In this document: one piece after another, positions 12,950-21,853 of the stretch
Position numbering within the stretch: the stretch's first letter is position 1
Layout of the letters: every line of letters starts with the position of its first letter
NCBI GenBank assembly: GCA_025936115.1
Contig: JAICTZ010000058.1
Location: 1 to 34,729, forward strand
Reading direction: 5' to 3'
Origin: Polyangiaceae bacterium
GTDB taxonomy: Bacteria > Myxococcota_A > Polyangia > Polyangiales > Polyangiaceae
DNA length: 34,729 bases
Notes under the pieces: generated by a model
Told to the model about the DNA's origin: nothing
What the model saw: only the letters and a program-made list of their open reading frames with translations
Databases searched by the model: none
Made by a program: the position numbers and the translations under genes

Positions 12950-14728
12950 TCAGCACTCGCAAGCGTCGCCGCAGCCGTCGTCTTCGCCGCACGCTTTGCC
13001 GGCACATTGCGCCGTGCAGAGCGTGATGCCGCCCCACTCGTCGGCTGCGTAGCGGCTGAGGCTCGCGATTTCGCTGCCGGACAGCGTGTCGGGGATCACG
13101 GCGAGCTCGGCGAGATAGCCGTCGAAGCTCGAGGGCGCGAAGTGTCGCGCGGTGCCGACCAGAAGCTCGTCGGGTGTGAAGGCACCCGGCGGCGCCGCGC
13201 CCGTAAGAGCGGTGCGACCGTCCACCGTGAGCTTGGTCGTTTCGGGTGAGTAGCGCCAGATGAGGACGTGGCCGCCCGTGCCGAGGTCGCCGTTCGTGGC
13301 GCCCGTGAACTCTTGCTTTTCGCCGTTGTCCGTCATGCGGAACAGCTCGAGCGCCGTTCTCCCGGCCGCCTGCTTGAACTCATAGGAGACGAGGCTGTAG
13401 CCCTCGTGCCGCGCGAAGGCCGCGACGCCGGCACTCGAGCTCGGATTCGCGCGCAACACCGCGAAGAGCGTGAACGCGGTGTCGGAGCCGTGGGGAAGGG
13501 CGGTCCAACCCGTGCGGCGCAGGAGGTGATGGCCGCCGAACTTGAGCGCCGGGCGGTTCACGCCGTCCCAGCCGTGCGCGTCCGCGGTGGGTCGCCCGTC
13601 GTAGAAAGCCTGGGAGAGATCGAAATGGTTCGGCGTGCGATCGAACCAGGTGGAAACCCCGCCGTCGGCGAGCGCGACCTCGGCTGCGCCCGCGTGGTAC
13701 CAGGCGAGCGGCGCGAGCTCGGCGGGGCTACCGGCACGCGCTGCTGCACCGGCGCAGATGCCGGCTGAGCAGTGATCGGCATACGTGTGCGCGTCGCCGT
13801 CGTCACAACGTGTCGCCTCCGGACTCGGCGCACCGTCGGCGGTCAGGCACGGATCCTGGTTCGCTGTCGCCGGCAGATTCGGCCAGCTGCGGCGCGCGTA
13901 CTCGGTAAAGGCCGCGACGTCCGCGTCCGAGAGCGAGTGATCCACGAGCACGAGCTCGGAGATATCGCCCACGAAGACGCCCGTGGGTAAAAGGCTGCGC
14001 GCGCCGATGACGAGCGGCATCTGCGGCAAGCCGTCGATGGGGGCAAGCTCGTTGCTTTGCGTCGTCGTGCCGTCGACCGTGAGCCCGATGCGTTCGCTGC
14101 TCGAGTCGTAACGCCAAGCCACGACGTGCGGCGCGTCCCCGAGATCGCGGGGGCTCGTGTACATCTGGCCGTCGGCGAGGGAATGCGTGCGCGTGAGATC
14201 GAGCAGCGTGAGGCCGCTCGAGCCGTTGAGGCCCGCCCAGGCGACGCCGCCGCCGTTCGGATCCCAAAAGCCGGCGATCGAAGCGGTCTGCGCCGCAGCG
14301 CCGGAGCGCATGACCGCGAGCACGCTGAAGTCCGCGCGCGCTCCGAAGGGCGCCTCCGACCACGCCGCCGTGCTCAACAAGCGCGTGCCGTCGAAGTGCA
14401 AGGTGGGCGCGCCGAACCAGCCGTCTTCGACGAGCTCGGGTGCGCCGCCGATCGATGCTTGCGTCGCGTCACGCGCGTGTCCGCTGCGATCCGTCCAGCG
14501 CACCGCGCCGTCGCCTGTGATCGCAAAGTCCTTCGCCGACGCGACGTACCACGCTGCCGGTTCGAGACGCTCGGGCGTGAAACCGGCGCGAAGCGCGCGT
14601 CCGCTCGCCACGTCGCGCTCATCACCGGGATCACTGGCGCCATTCGACGCGATTTCACTGCAACCGAACGAAGCGCTGGCTAGGAAGACCAGCGACCCCA
14701 CGAACGCCGGCACATTACTTCGTCGCAT
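12950..14728 (-). CDS. Lipoprotein with two LamG/concanavalin A-like domains
   Basis: A 592-residue exported protein beginning MRRSNVPAFVGSLVFLASASFGC; Cys23 is probably lipidated. Two similar beta-sandwich modules follow. Each starts LxPxAWY, contains W(T/F)DR, a LxFxGxxLLxxxxW core, a VxxWRYxxxxxxLTVDG strand and a xxxFxGxxxELxxxxxxLSxxxxA ending, as in LamG-like laminin-G/pentraxin domains of myxobacterial surface proteins. Between them lies a Cys-containing linker with the CDDGDAHTYADHC pattern, and the C-terminus is Cys-rich (AQCAGKACGEDDGCGDACEC). The open frame reaches 14812, but the ATG at 14728 is chosen for its signal peptide and the strong ribosome binding site at 14737-14742. LamG-like folds often bind glycans or calcium; ligand here is not known. 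It is convergent with the vWA lipoprotein and divergent from the coiled-coil gene. Confidence 0.82.
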   Translation of the reverse strand: MRRSNVPAFVGSLVFLASASFGCSEIASNGASDPGDERDVASGRALRAGFTPERLEPAAWYVASAKDFAITGDGAVRWTDRSGHARDATQASIGGAPELVEDGWFGAPTLHFDGTRLLSTAAWSEAPFGARADFSVLAVMRSGAAAQTASIAGFWDPNGGGVAWAGLNGSSGLTLLDLTRTHSLADGQMYTSPRDLGDAPHVVAWRYDSSSERIGLTVDGTTTQSNELAPIDGLPQMPLVIGARSLLPTGVFVGDISELVLVDHSLSDADVAAFTEYARRSWPNLPATANQDPCLTADGAPSPEATRCDDGDAHTYADHCSAGICAGAAARAGSPAELAPLAWYHAGAAEVALADGGVSTWFDRTPNHFDLSQAFYDGRPTADAHGWDGVNRPALKFGGHHLLRRTGWTALPHGSDTAFTLFAVLRANPSSSAGVAAFARHEGYSLVSYEFKQAAGRTALELFRMTDNGEKQEFTGATNGDLGTGGHVLIWRYSPETTKLTVDGRTALTGAAPPGAFTPDELLVGTARHFAPSSFDGYLAELAVIPDTLSGSEIASLSRYAADEWGGITLCTAQCAGKACGEDDGCGDACEC

Positions 14729-14736
14729 GGCGAGAG

Positions 14737-14742
14737 ACCTCC
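14737..14742 (-). promoter_or_regulatory. Shine-Dalgarno deciding the start of the LamG-like lipoprotein
   Basis: The minus strand reads GGAGGT eight bases before the ATG at 14728. This near-perfect anti-16S match, together with the signal peptide that begins at that ATG, fixes the start 28 codons inside the longer open frame. Confidence 0.7.
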
Positions 14743-14832
14743 GGGTCGCGCCAGGATACCGCGCCGCCCGCCCGCAGGCCACGCGCGCGAAGCGCACGAA
14801 ATCGCGATGCAACTCGTACCGCGGGCTGACCG

Positions 14833-15270
14833 ATGCCTACGGCCATGGCAGAATCCACTGAACGCTCCATGGCGCGCCTGGATCGAGTCGAAGCCTCACT
14901 CGCCCACGTCACCGAGGTCCTCGTGCTTCAGAGCGAGCGGATGGACATCGGCTTTGCGAGCTTGCGCGAGGAGCTGCAAGCCAACCGCCACGAGATCCGC
15001 GGCATGAGTGAACAGACACGGCTCATGGCCGAACAGACGCGGCTCATGGCCGAGCAGACGCGATCGATGGCGGAAGAGGTCCACGGCTTGCGCGAAGAGA
15101 CACGTGCGACGCGTGAAGAGACGCGCGCCATGCGCGAGACTTTGACGGACCGGCTCGATCGCCTGATCGCCATCACGTTGAAAGAGCGCACCGTCGGAAT
15201 CGAGCGGCTCGCGAACATCGAGCAACGCCTTGCGCGGCTCGAAGAGCACGTCGGCGTTACACCGGTCTAG
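14833..15270 (+). CDS. Small heptad-repeat coiled-coil protein
   Basis: A 145-residue protein with no signal peptide or membrane segment. Residues 60-101 are six consecutive seven-residue units (EQTRLMA, EQTRLMA, EQTRSMA, EEVHGLR, EETRATR, EETRAMR), so this part should be a long, regular coiled coil; flanking sequence is also Leu/Glu/Arg-rich and helical. No enzyme motif is present. The start may be 14833 or the second Met at 14845. It is divergent from the LamG-like lipoprotein and converges with the TPR protein at 15274, 3 bp away. The function is unknown; an oligomerising or scaffold role is the most that can be said. The codon choice matches the neighbours, and the repeat region looks recently amplified. 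Confidence 0.7.
   Translation: MPTAMAESTERSMARLDRVEASLAHVTEVLVLQSERMDIGFASLREELQANRHEIRGMSEQTRLMAEQTRLMAEQTRSMAEEVHGLREETRATREETRAMRETLTDRLDRLIAITLKERTVGIERLANIEQRLARLEEHVGVTPV
15010..15135 (+). repeat. Six tandem 21-bp units encoding heptads
   Basis: Six consecutive 21-base units, each starting gaa/gag, encode one coiled-coil heptad apiece. The first two differ at only one base; later units are more diverged. Unit length is a multiple of three, so copy-number change would keep the reading frame. Confidence 0.8.
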
Positions 15271-15273
15271 CGC

Positions 15274-16332
15274 TCAAAATTCGCCCGCGGCCGTCAGCGA
15301 AGCGAAGCCCGCCGCGACGCGCAGGTTTCGTAGCGGACCAAACGCTCGGCCGCTCGACGCGTGAGGTTCGGTCGCGAGCAAGACGATGCCGGTCCCGAGC
15401 GCTGCCGCAGTCGCGGCGTAGAGCCCGATGGTCCAATTGCGCGCCGTGTCGGCCTTGCTCTCGTGGTCTTTCACGGCCAATTGCTGATCGTCGCCGCACC
15501 CCTCGTACGTCCAGTCACACGCGTCGCGCGTCGCGGTCGCTTCGTTGCGGTTACGGAACGCCGAGGCGGCAAAGTAGGCGCCGACTCCAGCGCCAACGGC
15601 GGCGAGACCAAAACTCGAATACGCAACGATCCGCCGGGCGGAGCTGTGCTTGCTCGCTCGGCCGCGATCCGGCTGAACATCGTTCGTGCCGGCACTGGAC
15701 GACTGATTCGATCCCGTCGGCTCCATGCCGCTCGGAGCGGGGTCGCGCAGCGTCAACTCGACGGACGTATTGCCCCCTTCGCGTAACGTCACCGTGCGCT
15801 CATCGCTCTGGGCCTCGCCGGCGCGTGCCGAAAAAATGTGGGGACCGGGATCCATCGGTATCGGAATGCCCTGCTCCGCGGCCGGAACGTCCGCTTGATC
15901 GATACGGAGCGCTGCAGTCCCCGCGCTCGCGCCGTGCACCGTCACGGTGACGTGAGCCAGCCGCGCTTCGACGCCGCCGATCTCGTTCTCCGCTTCGGTG
16001 CGCGCCGTCTTGAAGGCCCTGGGCGCGTCGGCGGCGAGCTGTTCATTGATGATCTTCATGTATGCTTCATGCGACTCGACGAGCCGTCCGAGCTTCGCCA
16101 ATGAACGCGCCATGAAGAGGAGGTGAGTCGGAGCATGAACGAGCTGCTCGGCGCGTCCGAAAAGTTCGAGCGCCTGCTCGTAGCGCCCCTGGTCGAACGC
16201 GTCTGCTCCCGTGTCGGCTGCCGAGCGCGCTGCCGCTCGATCTCGGTCCGTTTCCGCCCGAGCGAAATTCGGCGACGCGACCGCTAGACCCACTGCCAGC
16301 GCGAACATGAACCTCCGAGCCCTGGACGACAC
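15274..16332 (-). CDS. Exported TPR protein with PEGA-like region and C-terminal hydrophobic segments
   Basis: Taken from a GTG at 16332, giving 352 residues that begin VSSRARRFMFALAVGLAVASPNFARA, a Sec signal peptide with cleavage likely after ARA. An ATG at 16308 is the alternative; it has a GGAGG only three bases upstream and would remove the positive n-region. The mature N-terminus has TPR-like helices (DAFDQGRYEQALELFGRAEQL, MARSLAKLGRLVESHEAY). A beta-rich stretch follows (ARLAHVTVTVHG, DPGPHIFSA, GGNTSVELTL) that resembles PEGA-type surface domains. Then come two hydrophobic segments (YSSFGLAAVGAGVGAYFAAS and IGLYAATAAALGTGIVLLA) separated by a Cys-containing loop (CDWTYEGCGDD). This arrangement is common in myxobacterial proteins of unknown function. 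It probably sits in the periplasm anchored to a membrane. No enzymatic role is evident. Confidence 0.75.
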   Translation of the reverse strand: MSSRARRFMFALAVGLAVASPNFARAETDRDRAAARSAADTGADAFDQGRYEQALELFGRAEQLVHAPTHLLFMARSLAKLGRLVESHEAYMKIINEQLAADAPRAFKTARTEAENEIGGVEARLAHVTVTVHGASAGTAALRIDQADVPAAEQGIPIPMDPGPHIFSARAGEAQSDERTVTLREGGNTSVELTLRDPAPSGMEPTGSNQSSSAGTNDVQPDRGRASKHSSARRIVAYSSFGLAAVGAGVGAYFAASAFRNRNEATATRDACDWTYEGCGDDQQLAVKDHESKADTARNWTIGLYAATAAALGTGIVLLATEPHASSGRAFGPLRNLRVAAGFASLTAAGEF

Positions 16333-16753
16333 AGCCGCGCACCATAGCTCGAGTTCCAACTCCTGGTGCTGGAGCGCCCACCGGTTTCGCCGAGGTACGC
16401 ATTCTGGCGTTGCCGTTTTGCCCGGTGTGGTGAACCGGTTCGAGGACATCCGACGCCAGCGGCACCGACGAGCAGCCGAGCCGGCATAAGGCGATTTTTA
16501 CGTGGGCGGCGGCGCCTGACCCGGGTCGCATCGTGAGTCGCTGTGAGCCGGTGCTGCTTTTCGATTTGCCTTGACAGAGTTCGTGGAGCTCGCCTGCGCG
16601 GGGCTGCCCAAGACCGAAACGTGGCGCGAGCGGTACGCAGCGGACGCGCTGCTGAGCTCTTACGCCATTGGACGATTCGCGTCGTGGTTTGGTGCGCCAT
16701 CGCCCGCGAGCGGGCGTTTAACGACCGCCGAAAACACGGGGTTACCGTAGCGC
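16333..16753. other. Intergenic region between divergent genes
   Basis: About 420 bp separates the TPR gene (-) from the HNH gene (+). It should hold promoters for both, but no convincing paired -35/-10 was found. A TTGACA hexamer at 16571-16576 has no matching -10 at 16-18 bp. A short coding-like frame (16571-16750) is listed separately. Confidence 0.4.
16571..16750 (+). CDS. Possible small ORF upstream of the HNH gene (TTG start)
   Basis: From a TTG at 16571 a 59-residue frame reads TEFVELACAGLPKTETWRER and continues YAADALLSSYAIGRFASWFG, stopping 3 bp before the HNH ATG. The first half has very high G/C at third positions, like a real gene here; the second half loses this. It may be a short leader gene or the remnant of a larger gene. 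No family was recognised and there is no clear ribosome binding site. Confidence 0.25.
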   Translation: MTEFVELACAGLPKTETWRERYAADALLSSYAIGRFASWFGAPSPASGRLTTAENTGLP

Positions 16754-18180
16754 ATGCAGACGAACACCTATGTCGAAGCGTCCGATCCACCTGCCCTCAC
16801 CGCGTGCGCCGCTCCGACCACGTCCCGCCATTCGCTCGCGCAGCTCTCCGACGCGGAGCTCCTCGAAGGGACCCGTCGCCTCATTGGTCGCTCGAACCGC
16901 CTGCTCGCCGAGCTCCTCGTCCACCTCGGCGAAGTCGAAGCTCGCGGCATTCACCGCACGCGCGCCTGCTCGAGCCTCTACGCATACTGCATCTACGAGC
17001 TCCGCTTCTCGGAGGACGAAGCTTTCCGCCGTGTTGCCGCCGCTCGTCTCATCCGGCGCTTCCCCGCGCTGCTCGACGCACTGTCCTCCGGCGAGCTCCA
17101 CCTCACGGGCCTGCTCATGCTTGGCCCGCACCTCACCGAGGGCAACCTCAGAGAGGTCCTTGCGCGCGCCAAGTTTCGGACCAAACGCGAGCTCGCACGA
17201 CTCGTGCGTATCCTCGATCCGTTGCCCGCCGTTCCTGCGCGCATCGAGCCTCTCGGCCCCGCGCCGGCGCGACTCGTGCGTCCGAGCCAACGTGGCACGA
17301 GTTCATCGATTCGACGTGTCCCGTCCGAGAGCTCGCGCCGGGGAATCGGCCGCGCGAATGGATGGAGAGCGCGAATGACGCCGTCCCGGGTTCAGAGGAG
17401 CAGGTGCGAAAAACGGCGGGCGGCAGTGCGGGTGCGGGTACGAGTGGGCCTGCGAGTGCGGGCGCGGGTGGGTCTGCGAGTGCGGGCGCGGACATAGGTG
17501 CCTCTGATCACCGTGAGCAGACCACGGTCACCGCGCCGGCGCGGGCGGAGCCGGCACCCGTGGAACGTCTCGAACCTGAGCGCTACAGAGTCCAGTTCAC
17601 CGCTACCGAGGAGTACGTCCGCCTCATCGAGGAGGCGAAGGCGCTGCTTTCGCACGCGGTTGCGAACGTGACGCTCGAGGAGCTTCAACTGCGTGCCATG
17701 CGTGCGCTCGTCGCCGAGCTCAAAAAGAAGAAGTACGCCGCAAGCAGCGCGCCTGGCTCGTCGAGCGCACCGTGCGGAGTCAACAGCCCGGGCGCACCGG
17801 CGCGCGAAGCGGATACCGCCGACATCTTGCCTCACCATGAGCAGCCGGACACGCGCCAGCGCGGACGGCACCTTCCCGCCGCCGTCCGCCGCTCCGTCTT
17901 CGAGCGCGACGGCACCCGCTGCACATACGTTGACATGAGTGGCGCGCGTTGCCGCGAGACCCATCGCCTCGAGTTTCACCACCTCAAACCGTTTGCCACG
18001 GGCGGCGACCACCGCGCGGCGAATCTCACGCTGCGTTGCGCGGCACACAACGCCCTAGCCGCCGAAGAAGACTTCGGGCGCGAGCTCATCGAAAACCGGA
18101 AAGCCTTGCGCCGGCACGAATCTTTGGGTTCCTCGGCGTCGCTCTGTTCCCGCGCTGCACCAAGCGAGCCCCCGGTGTAA
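16754..18180 (+). pseudogene. HNH endonuclease-like protein, interrupted by a frameshift near 17280
   Basis: The N-terminal part (about 16754-17275) reads SDAELLEGTRRLIGRSNRLLAELLVHLGEVE and continues through GIHRTRACSSLYAYCIYELRFSEDEAFRR, the helical DUF222-like domain of multicopy myxobacterial HNH proteins. The C-terminal part lies in another frame from about 17280 (EPTWHEFIDSTCP) and ends with the HNH motif: RRSVFERDGTRCTYV, then LEFHHLKPFATGGDH, NLTLRC and AHN. The total is 1427 nt; adding one base gives 475 codons plus stop, so a single missing base explains the break. A lost C in gtgcgtccg (17276-17284) would give LVPSEPTWHEF. As written, the first frame ends after 247 residues in a Val/Arg-rich artefact, and HNH is separated from its leader. 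Either the gene is broken or the assembly has an indel. It ends 20 bp before the kinase. Role unproven: possibly DNA nicking or mobility. Confidence 0.72.
17444..17491 (+). repeat. Two tandem 24-bp repeats in the HNH linker
   Basis: Two adjacent 24-base units (17444-17467 and 17468-17491) differ at one position and encode Gly/Ser/Ala linker. They lie within a wider G-rich low-complexity stretch (17415-17495). Confidence 0.75.
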
Positions 18181-18200
18181 CCTCCGGGCCGCGTCGCGCC

Positions 18201-19640
18201 ATGCTCGAGATCGGCCAAACCCTGTACGAGAAGTACCGCATCGACCGGCTCGTCGGTAAGGGCGGCATGGGCCAGGTTTTCGAAGGGTTTCACCTGCTCA
18301 TCGGTCGCCGCGTCGCGATCAAGATCTTACTCCCCGAGGTTGCGGCCTCCGAAGCCGGCAACGCGCGCTTTGCAGCCGAAGCGCGCGCGGCGGCGAGCAT
18401 CAACAACCCTCACATTCTCGACGTTCTCGACGCCGGCGCATTGCCCGACGGCTCGCGCTTCATGGTCAGCGAGTTCCTCGACGGAGAGCCGCTCGAAGCG
18501 CGCCTGGCTGGCGGCCGTCTGACGGCGCAAGAAACGGCCGTCATCACGCTCCAGCTCCTCGACGGACTCGCCGCCGCGCATCGCGCGGGCATCACCCATC
18601 GTGATCTCAAGCCCGACAATATTTTCCTGAGTCGCAAGGCTGGCCGCCACGACTTCGTCAAAATCATCGACTTCGGCATCTCGAAATTCGCGCCGAGCGC
18701 CGACGAATCGATGCGCATGACCACGACGGGCGTCGTACTCGGCACGCCCCAATACTTTTCCCCCGAGCAGGCGCGCGGCGAGCGCGTCGACCCGCGCAGC
18801 GACCTCTACTCCGTGGGCGCGATCATGTACCGCTGCGTCGCCGGCCACGTACCCTTCGCGGCCGACACGGTCCACGCCTTACTTTTCCGAATCGCCCTCC
18901 AAAACGCTCCGCCCCTCGCTGCCATCGTTCGCGGACTCGACCCGGGCTTCTCCGCGTTGACGGAGAAAGCCATGGCCAAAGATCCGGCGGCGCGTTTCCA
19001 GAGTGCGCACGAGATGAGCCACGCCATCAAAGCCTGGCTTGACCGCTCCCACCGCTGGGCAGAGGCCCGGGCCGACACGCTCAGCCTCGCGTCGGACTCG
19101 GACGGCACGAGCGTGGCGGCGCCAACTCCGTTGCCCACGTCGGATAGCTTCGAGTTGGCGGGCCAGACCCCGCCGTTTACTGGGCAGTCGCGCAAACGCT
19201 TGACCCTCATCGCCGCCATCGGGGTCGGCGTGCTCCTCGTTGGAGGAACCCTGCTGGCGCTCCGGCGCGCGCGGAATTCAGCGCCTGCAGCGATGGATCA
19301 GCCAAGCCTCGCGTCCGCACCCTCCGCGCCGACCTCTGAGCGCACCCCCGCGTCCGATACGGCACTTGCGCCATCGCCGCCGGCGTCAACCCTCGAAGGC
19401 GTTCGTCAGGACGCGCGGCCCGCGCCAAAACCGCCTGCTAACGACGCAACCGCCGCGGCTTCCACCCTGTCGAGCGCAGCCCCGCCGGCGACCGCACCGC
19501 CTGCGCCCACACCGCTCGCGCGAAAGCCTCCCCAACGGCGTCCACATCCGTCCGAGCCGCAACGCCCCTCGTCGAGCACTGCGTCCCCCGCACCGACACC
19601 GAGCGCCACGGCGCACCACCGCCGGGACTTCGGCTACTGA
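18201..19640 (+). CDS. Membrane-anchored Ser/Thr protein kinase
   Basis: A 479-residue Hanks-type kinase. The N-terminal domain has the Gly-rich loop GKGGMGQVF at 19-27, the ATP lysine in AIKILLP (Lys41), catalytic HRDLKPDN at 133-140, DFG at 157-159, a GTPQYFSPEQ activation-loop end at 181-190 and DLYSVGAIMY at 201-210. All catalytic residues are present, so it should be active. After a linker rich in Ser/Thr, one membrane span (334-354, LTLIAAIGVGVLLVGGTLLA) is followed by a Pro/Ala/Ser/Thr-rich extracytoplasmic tail of about 120 residues with no recognised sensor fold. The ATG at 18201 begins right at the kinase domain; the open frame upstream only overlaps the HNH gene. It starts 20 bp after the HNH gene and may share its transcript. 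Its substrate is unknown. Confidence 0.93.
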   Translation: MLEIGQTLYEKYRIDRLVGKGGMGQVFEGFHLLIGRRVAIKILLPEVAASEAGNARFAAEARAAASINNPHILDVLDAGALPDGSRFMVSEFLDGEPLEARLAGGRLTAQETAVITLQLLDGLAAAHRAGITHRDLKPDNIFLSRKAGRHDFVKIIDFGISKFAPSADESMRMTTTGVVLGTPQYFSPEQARGERVDPRSDLYSVGAIMYRCVAGHVPFAADTVHALLFRIALQNAPPLAAIVRGLDPGFSALTEKAMAKDPAARFQSAHEMSHAIKAWLDRSHRWAEARADTLSLASDSDGTSVAAPTPLPTSDSFELAGQTPPFTGQSRKRLTLIAAIGVGVLLVGGTLLALRRARNSAPAAMDQPSLASAPSAPTSERTPASDTALAPSPPASTLEGVRQDARPAPKPPANDATAAASTLSSAAPPATAPPAPTPLARKPPQRRPHPSEPQRPSSSTASPAPTPSATAHHRRDFGY

Positions 19641-19807
19641 GCGGTGTGCGCAGCTTGCTGAGCTCCCCCAAAAAAAACACGCAACTGCCACCGCGCTCCG
19701 CCCGACCCCAGACGGTGCGACCGAGCGTCTCGGCCACGTCACGAACGTCGCGGCAACGCGCCTTTGATCAGGCCAGCATGGTACTAAGTCCTCGCGGAGA
19801 GCGGAAA

Positions 19808-21804
19808 ATGAGCCGAGTAAACGCAGGGTGGATATTAGGAATAGGAACGCTCGTCATCCCGAGCTGCGCGACACGCGTCACGTTTCGCGACCACCATCAT
19901 GCGGCGGGCGCGGCGGGGGCTGCGGGTGCGACGGCAGGTGCGGATGTTGGCGGTGCTGGTCGCGGTGGGGTCCCCGGGAGCCGGCATTAGTGGGAGTTCG
20001 GGGCAGGGTGGGAACTCGAACGACAGCGCGGGCCGCGTGGCGAGCGCTGCGTCAGCGGGGGTCGCGGGCACGGAATCCGCGGGAGCGAGTGACGCGGACG
20101 CGGGCGGTGGCGGCAGCCATCAGTGCAACTTCGAAAGCGATTGCCCTGGTTCGTGTCAGACGTGTTCGGACGGAAAATGTGTCGCCGTCACCTCGGCGGA
20201 TGATCCTGACAGCTGCGTGGGCACCTGCGACGCAGGTGGCAAATGCAAGAGCAAACGCGGCCAAACGTGCTCAATAAGTGGCAACGGGTGCGTTGCCGGA
20301 TCGGTCTGCGCACCAGACGGATACTGTTGTGATACCGACTGCGCAGAATCGTGTCAGGCATGCGACATCAGCGGGTTCGAGGGTACGTGCAAGCCAGTGC
20401 TTTCCGGAAAACCGCATGGCGGCCGCGACGCGTGCACAGACGACGGTATGTGTGGTGGAAGCTGCACGGGTCGCGGCGACGGCAAATGCAGCTACCCTAC
20501 GAATGAGTGCGGAAGGGGGCCGACGTGCTCCGGCGCAGGTTTTGTCGGGCAAGGCCAATGCTCGAACGGCGCATGCCTTACCCCGAAGACGAAGGCGTGC
20601 GACAACGGTTTCGCGTGCAGCGGAGATGCGTGCAAGACCTCCTGTGGTTCTGATTCAGACTGTCAGTCGGACTATTTCTGCCAGTCTGGCGGATGTCATT
20701 CGGCCGCGATTTCGATTGCGACCCGGGGGCACGTTCTCCGCCGCCGTGATATCTGATGGTTCCGTGTATGCCTGGGGCTACAACCGCCAAGGCGTAATTG
20801 GCCCCCAGGGTCCAGATATCAACGCCTCGGTCAACCCGGTCCAAAACTCCGCCGTCAAAGTGACGGGTCTTGGCCGAGCACAGATGATTGCTGCGGGTTC
20901 AGCGCATGTCTGCGCGTTGCTTACGAACGGAGAAGTCTGGTGCTGGGGCTCAAACCTTGAAGGCGAGCTCGGGGATGGCGAGGTCACCACCAACTACAAT
21001 CCGACTCCCATCAAGGTTAGCAGGCTGCCGAATGGCGTGACCGATCTTGCCGTGCAGCAATCAAGCACCTGCGCGCTCGTCGGTTCATTGGGTGAGGTGT
21101 ATTGCTGGGGAGCGAACTTGGTAGAATCGGGCAACGATGTTTCCTTTTCTGTCACGCCTACCAAAATGGCTGGGCTGGGCAAAGTGAGTCAACTATCGGT
21201 GGCGGATCACGCCTGCGCGATCGTGGGTTCGGTGCTCTACTGTTGGGGGAATAACCGCGACGGCGAGTGCGGACAGTCCACGGCAATGTCCGAAATCACG
21301 ACGCCAACAGCTCTCGGCTTCGGATTGTTGGGCGCGCCGCAACAAGTTGCGGCGACGGGCGGTCACACCTGTGCGCTACTCACTGGTGGCGACGTTTACT
21401 GTTGGGGGCGGAATACTTATGGCTGTCTCGGCGATCCGGGGACTGCCGTCGATGCGAGCGTGTCACAGCCCGTACAGGTCGCAGGGCTCAGCGGCGCGAA
21501 GCAACTGGCTGGGGACGCGTTCGATAATTGTGCCGTTCTTACGAGCGGCGCCGTGTGGTGCTGGGGTGTTCGCAGGTTCGGGGCTCTCGGTGACGGAAAG
21601 ATCGACAACGACGACTATTCCGTCAGCCCCGTCCAGGTTGGTAACGTATCCAATGCGGTTGCGATTAGCTCGAACCAGCAGCACAGTTGTGCATTGCTTG
21701 CCAACGGCTCAATCAAGTGTTGGGGGCAGGGTGCGGTTGGCCAGCTGGGCAATTCGCTGTCGTCGAACTCCGGCGTAGCGGTCGACGTGACCGCGACCTG
21801 GTAG
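19808..21804 (+). pseudogene. Cys-rich/RCC1-repeat lipoprotein, interrupted by two frameshifts
   Basis: Three consecutive frames make one protein. The first starts at ATG 19808 (GGAGAG upstream): MSRVNAGWILGIGTLVIPSC is a lipoprotein signal with Cys20, then a Gly/Ala linker to a stop at 19988. The second (to 20756) is Cys-rich with CxxxC-type modules (CPGSCQTCSDGKC, CCDTDCAESCQAC). The third, from about 20730, is a beta-propeller of RCC1-like blades: each has a (V/I)xCWG core (EVWCWGSN, EVYCWGAN, VLYCWGNN, DVYCWGRN, AVWCWGVR, SIKCWGQG) and a preceding HxCAL. One extra base at each of two G/C runs (19967-19978; 20722-20729) accounts for both shifts: 1997 nt minus 2 equals 665 codons exactly. 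Similar Cys-rich/RCC1 lipoproteins are intact in myxobacteria. Whether the breaks are real or assembly errors cannot be told here. Confidence 0.75.
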
Positions 21805-21806
21805 AA

Positions 21807-21835
21807 TGAGCCCACCCCTTGAAGAGGCGGGCTCA
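21807..21835. terminator. Bidirectional terminator-like hairpin
   Basis: A perfect 7-bp outer stem (TGAGCCC/GGGCTCA) with inner CC/GG pairs encloses a short loop, between the stop of the RCC1 gene (21804) and the stop of the convergent GH8 gene (21854). No strong T-run follows on either strand, so termination is inferred from position and stem. Confidence 0.6.
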
Positions 21836-21853
21836 ATGCCGAGCGCGCCCGCG

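Noticed and set aside
16571..16600. TTGACA as a promoter for the HNH gene
   Set aside because: No -10-like hexamer occurs at 16-18 bp.
20715..20735. Programmed frameshifting in the RCC1 gene
   Set aside because: No slippery heptamer or downstream pseudoknot was seen, and a second similar break occurs upstream in the same gene; indel error or decay is simpler.
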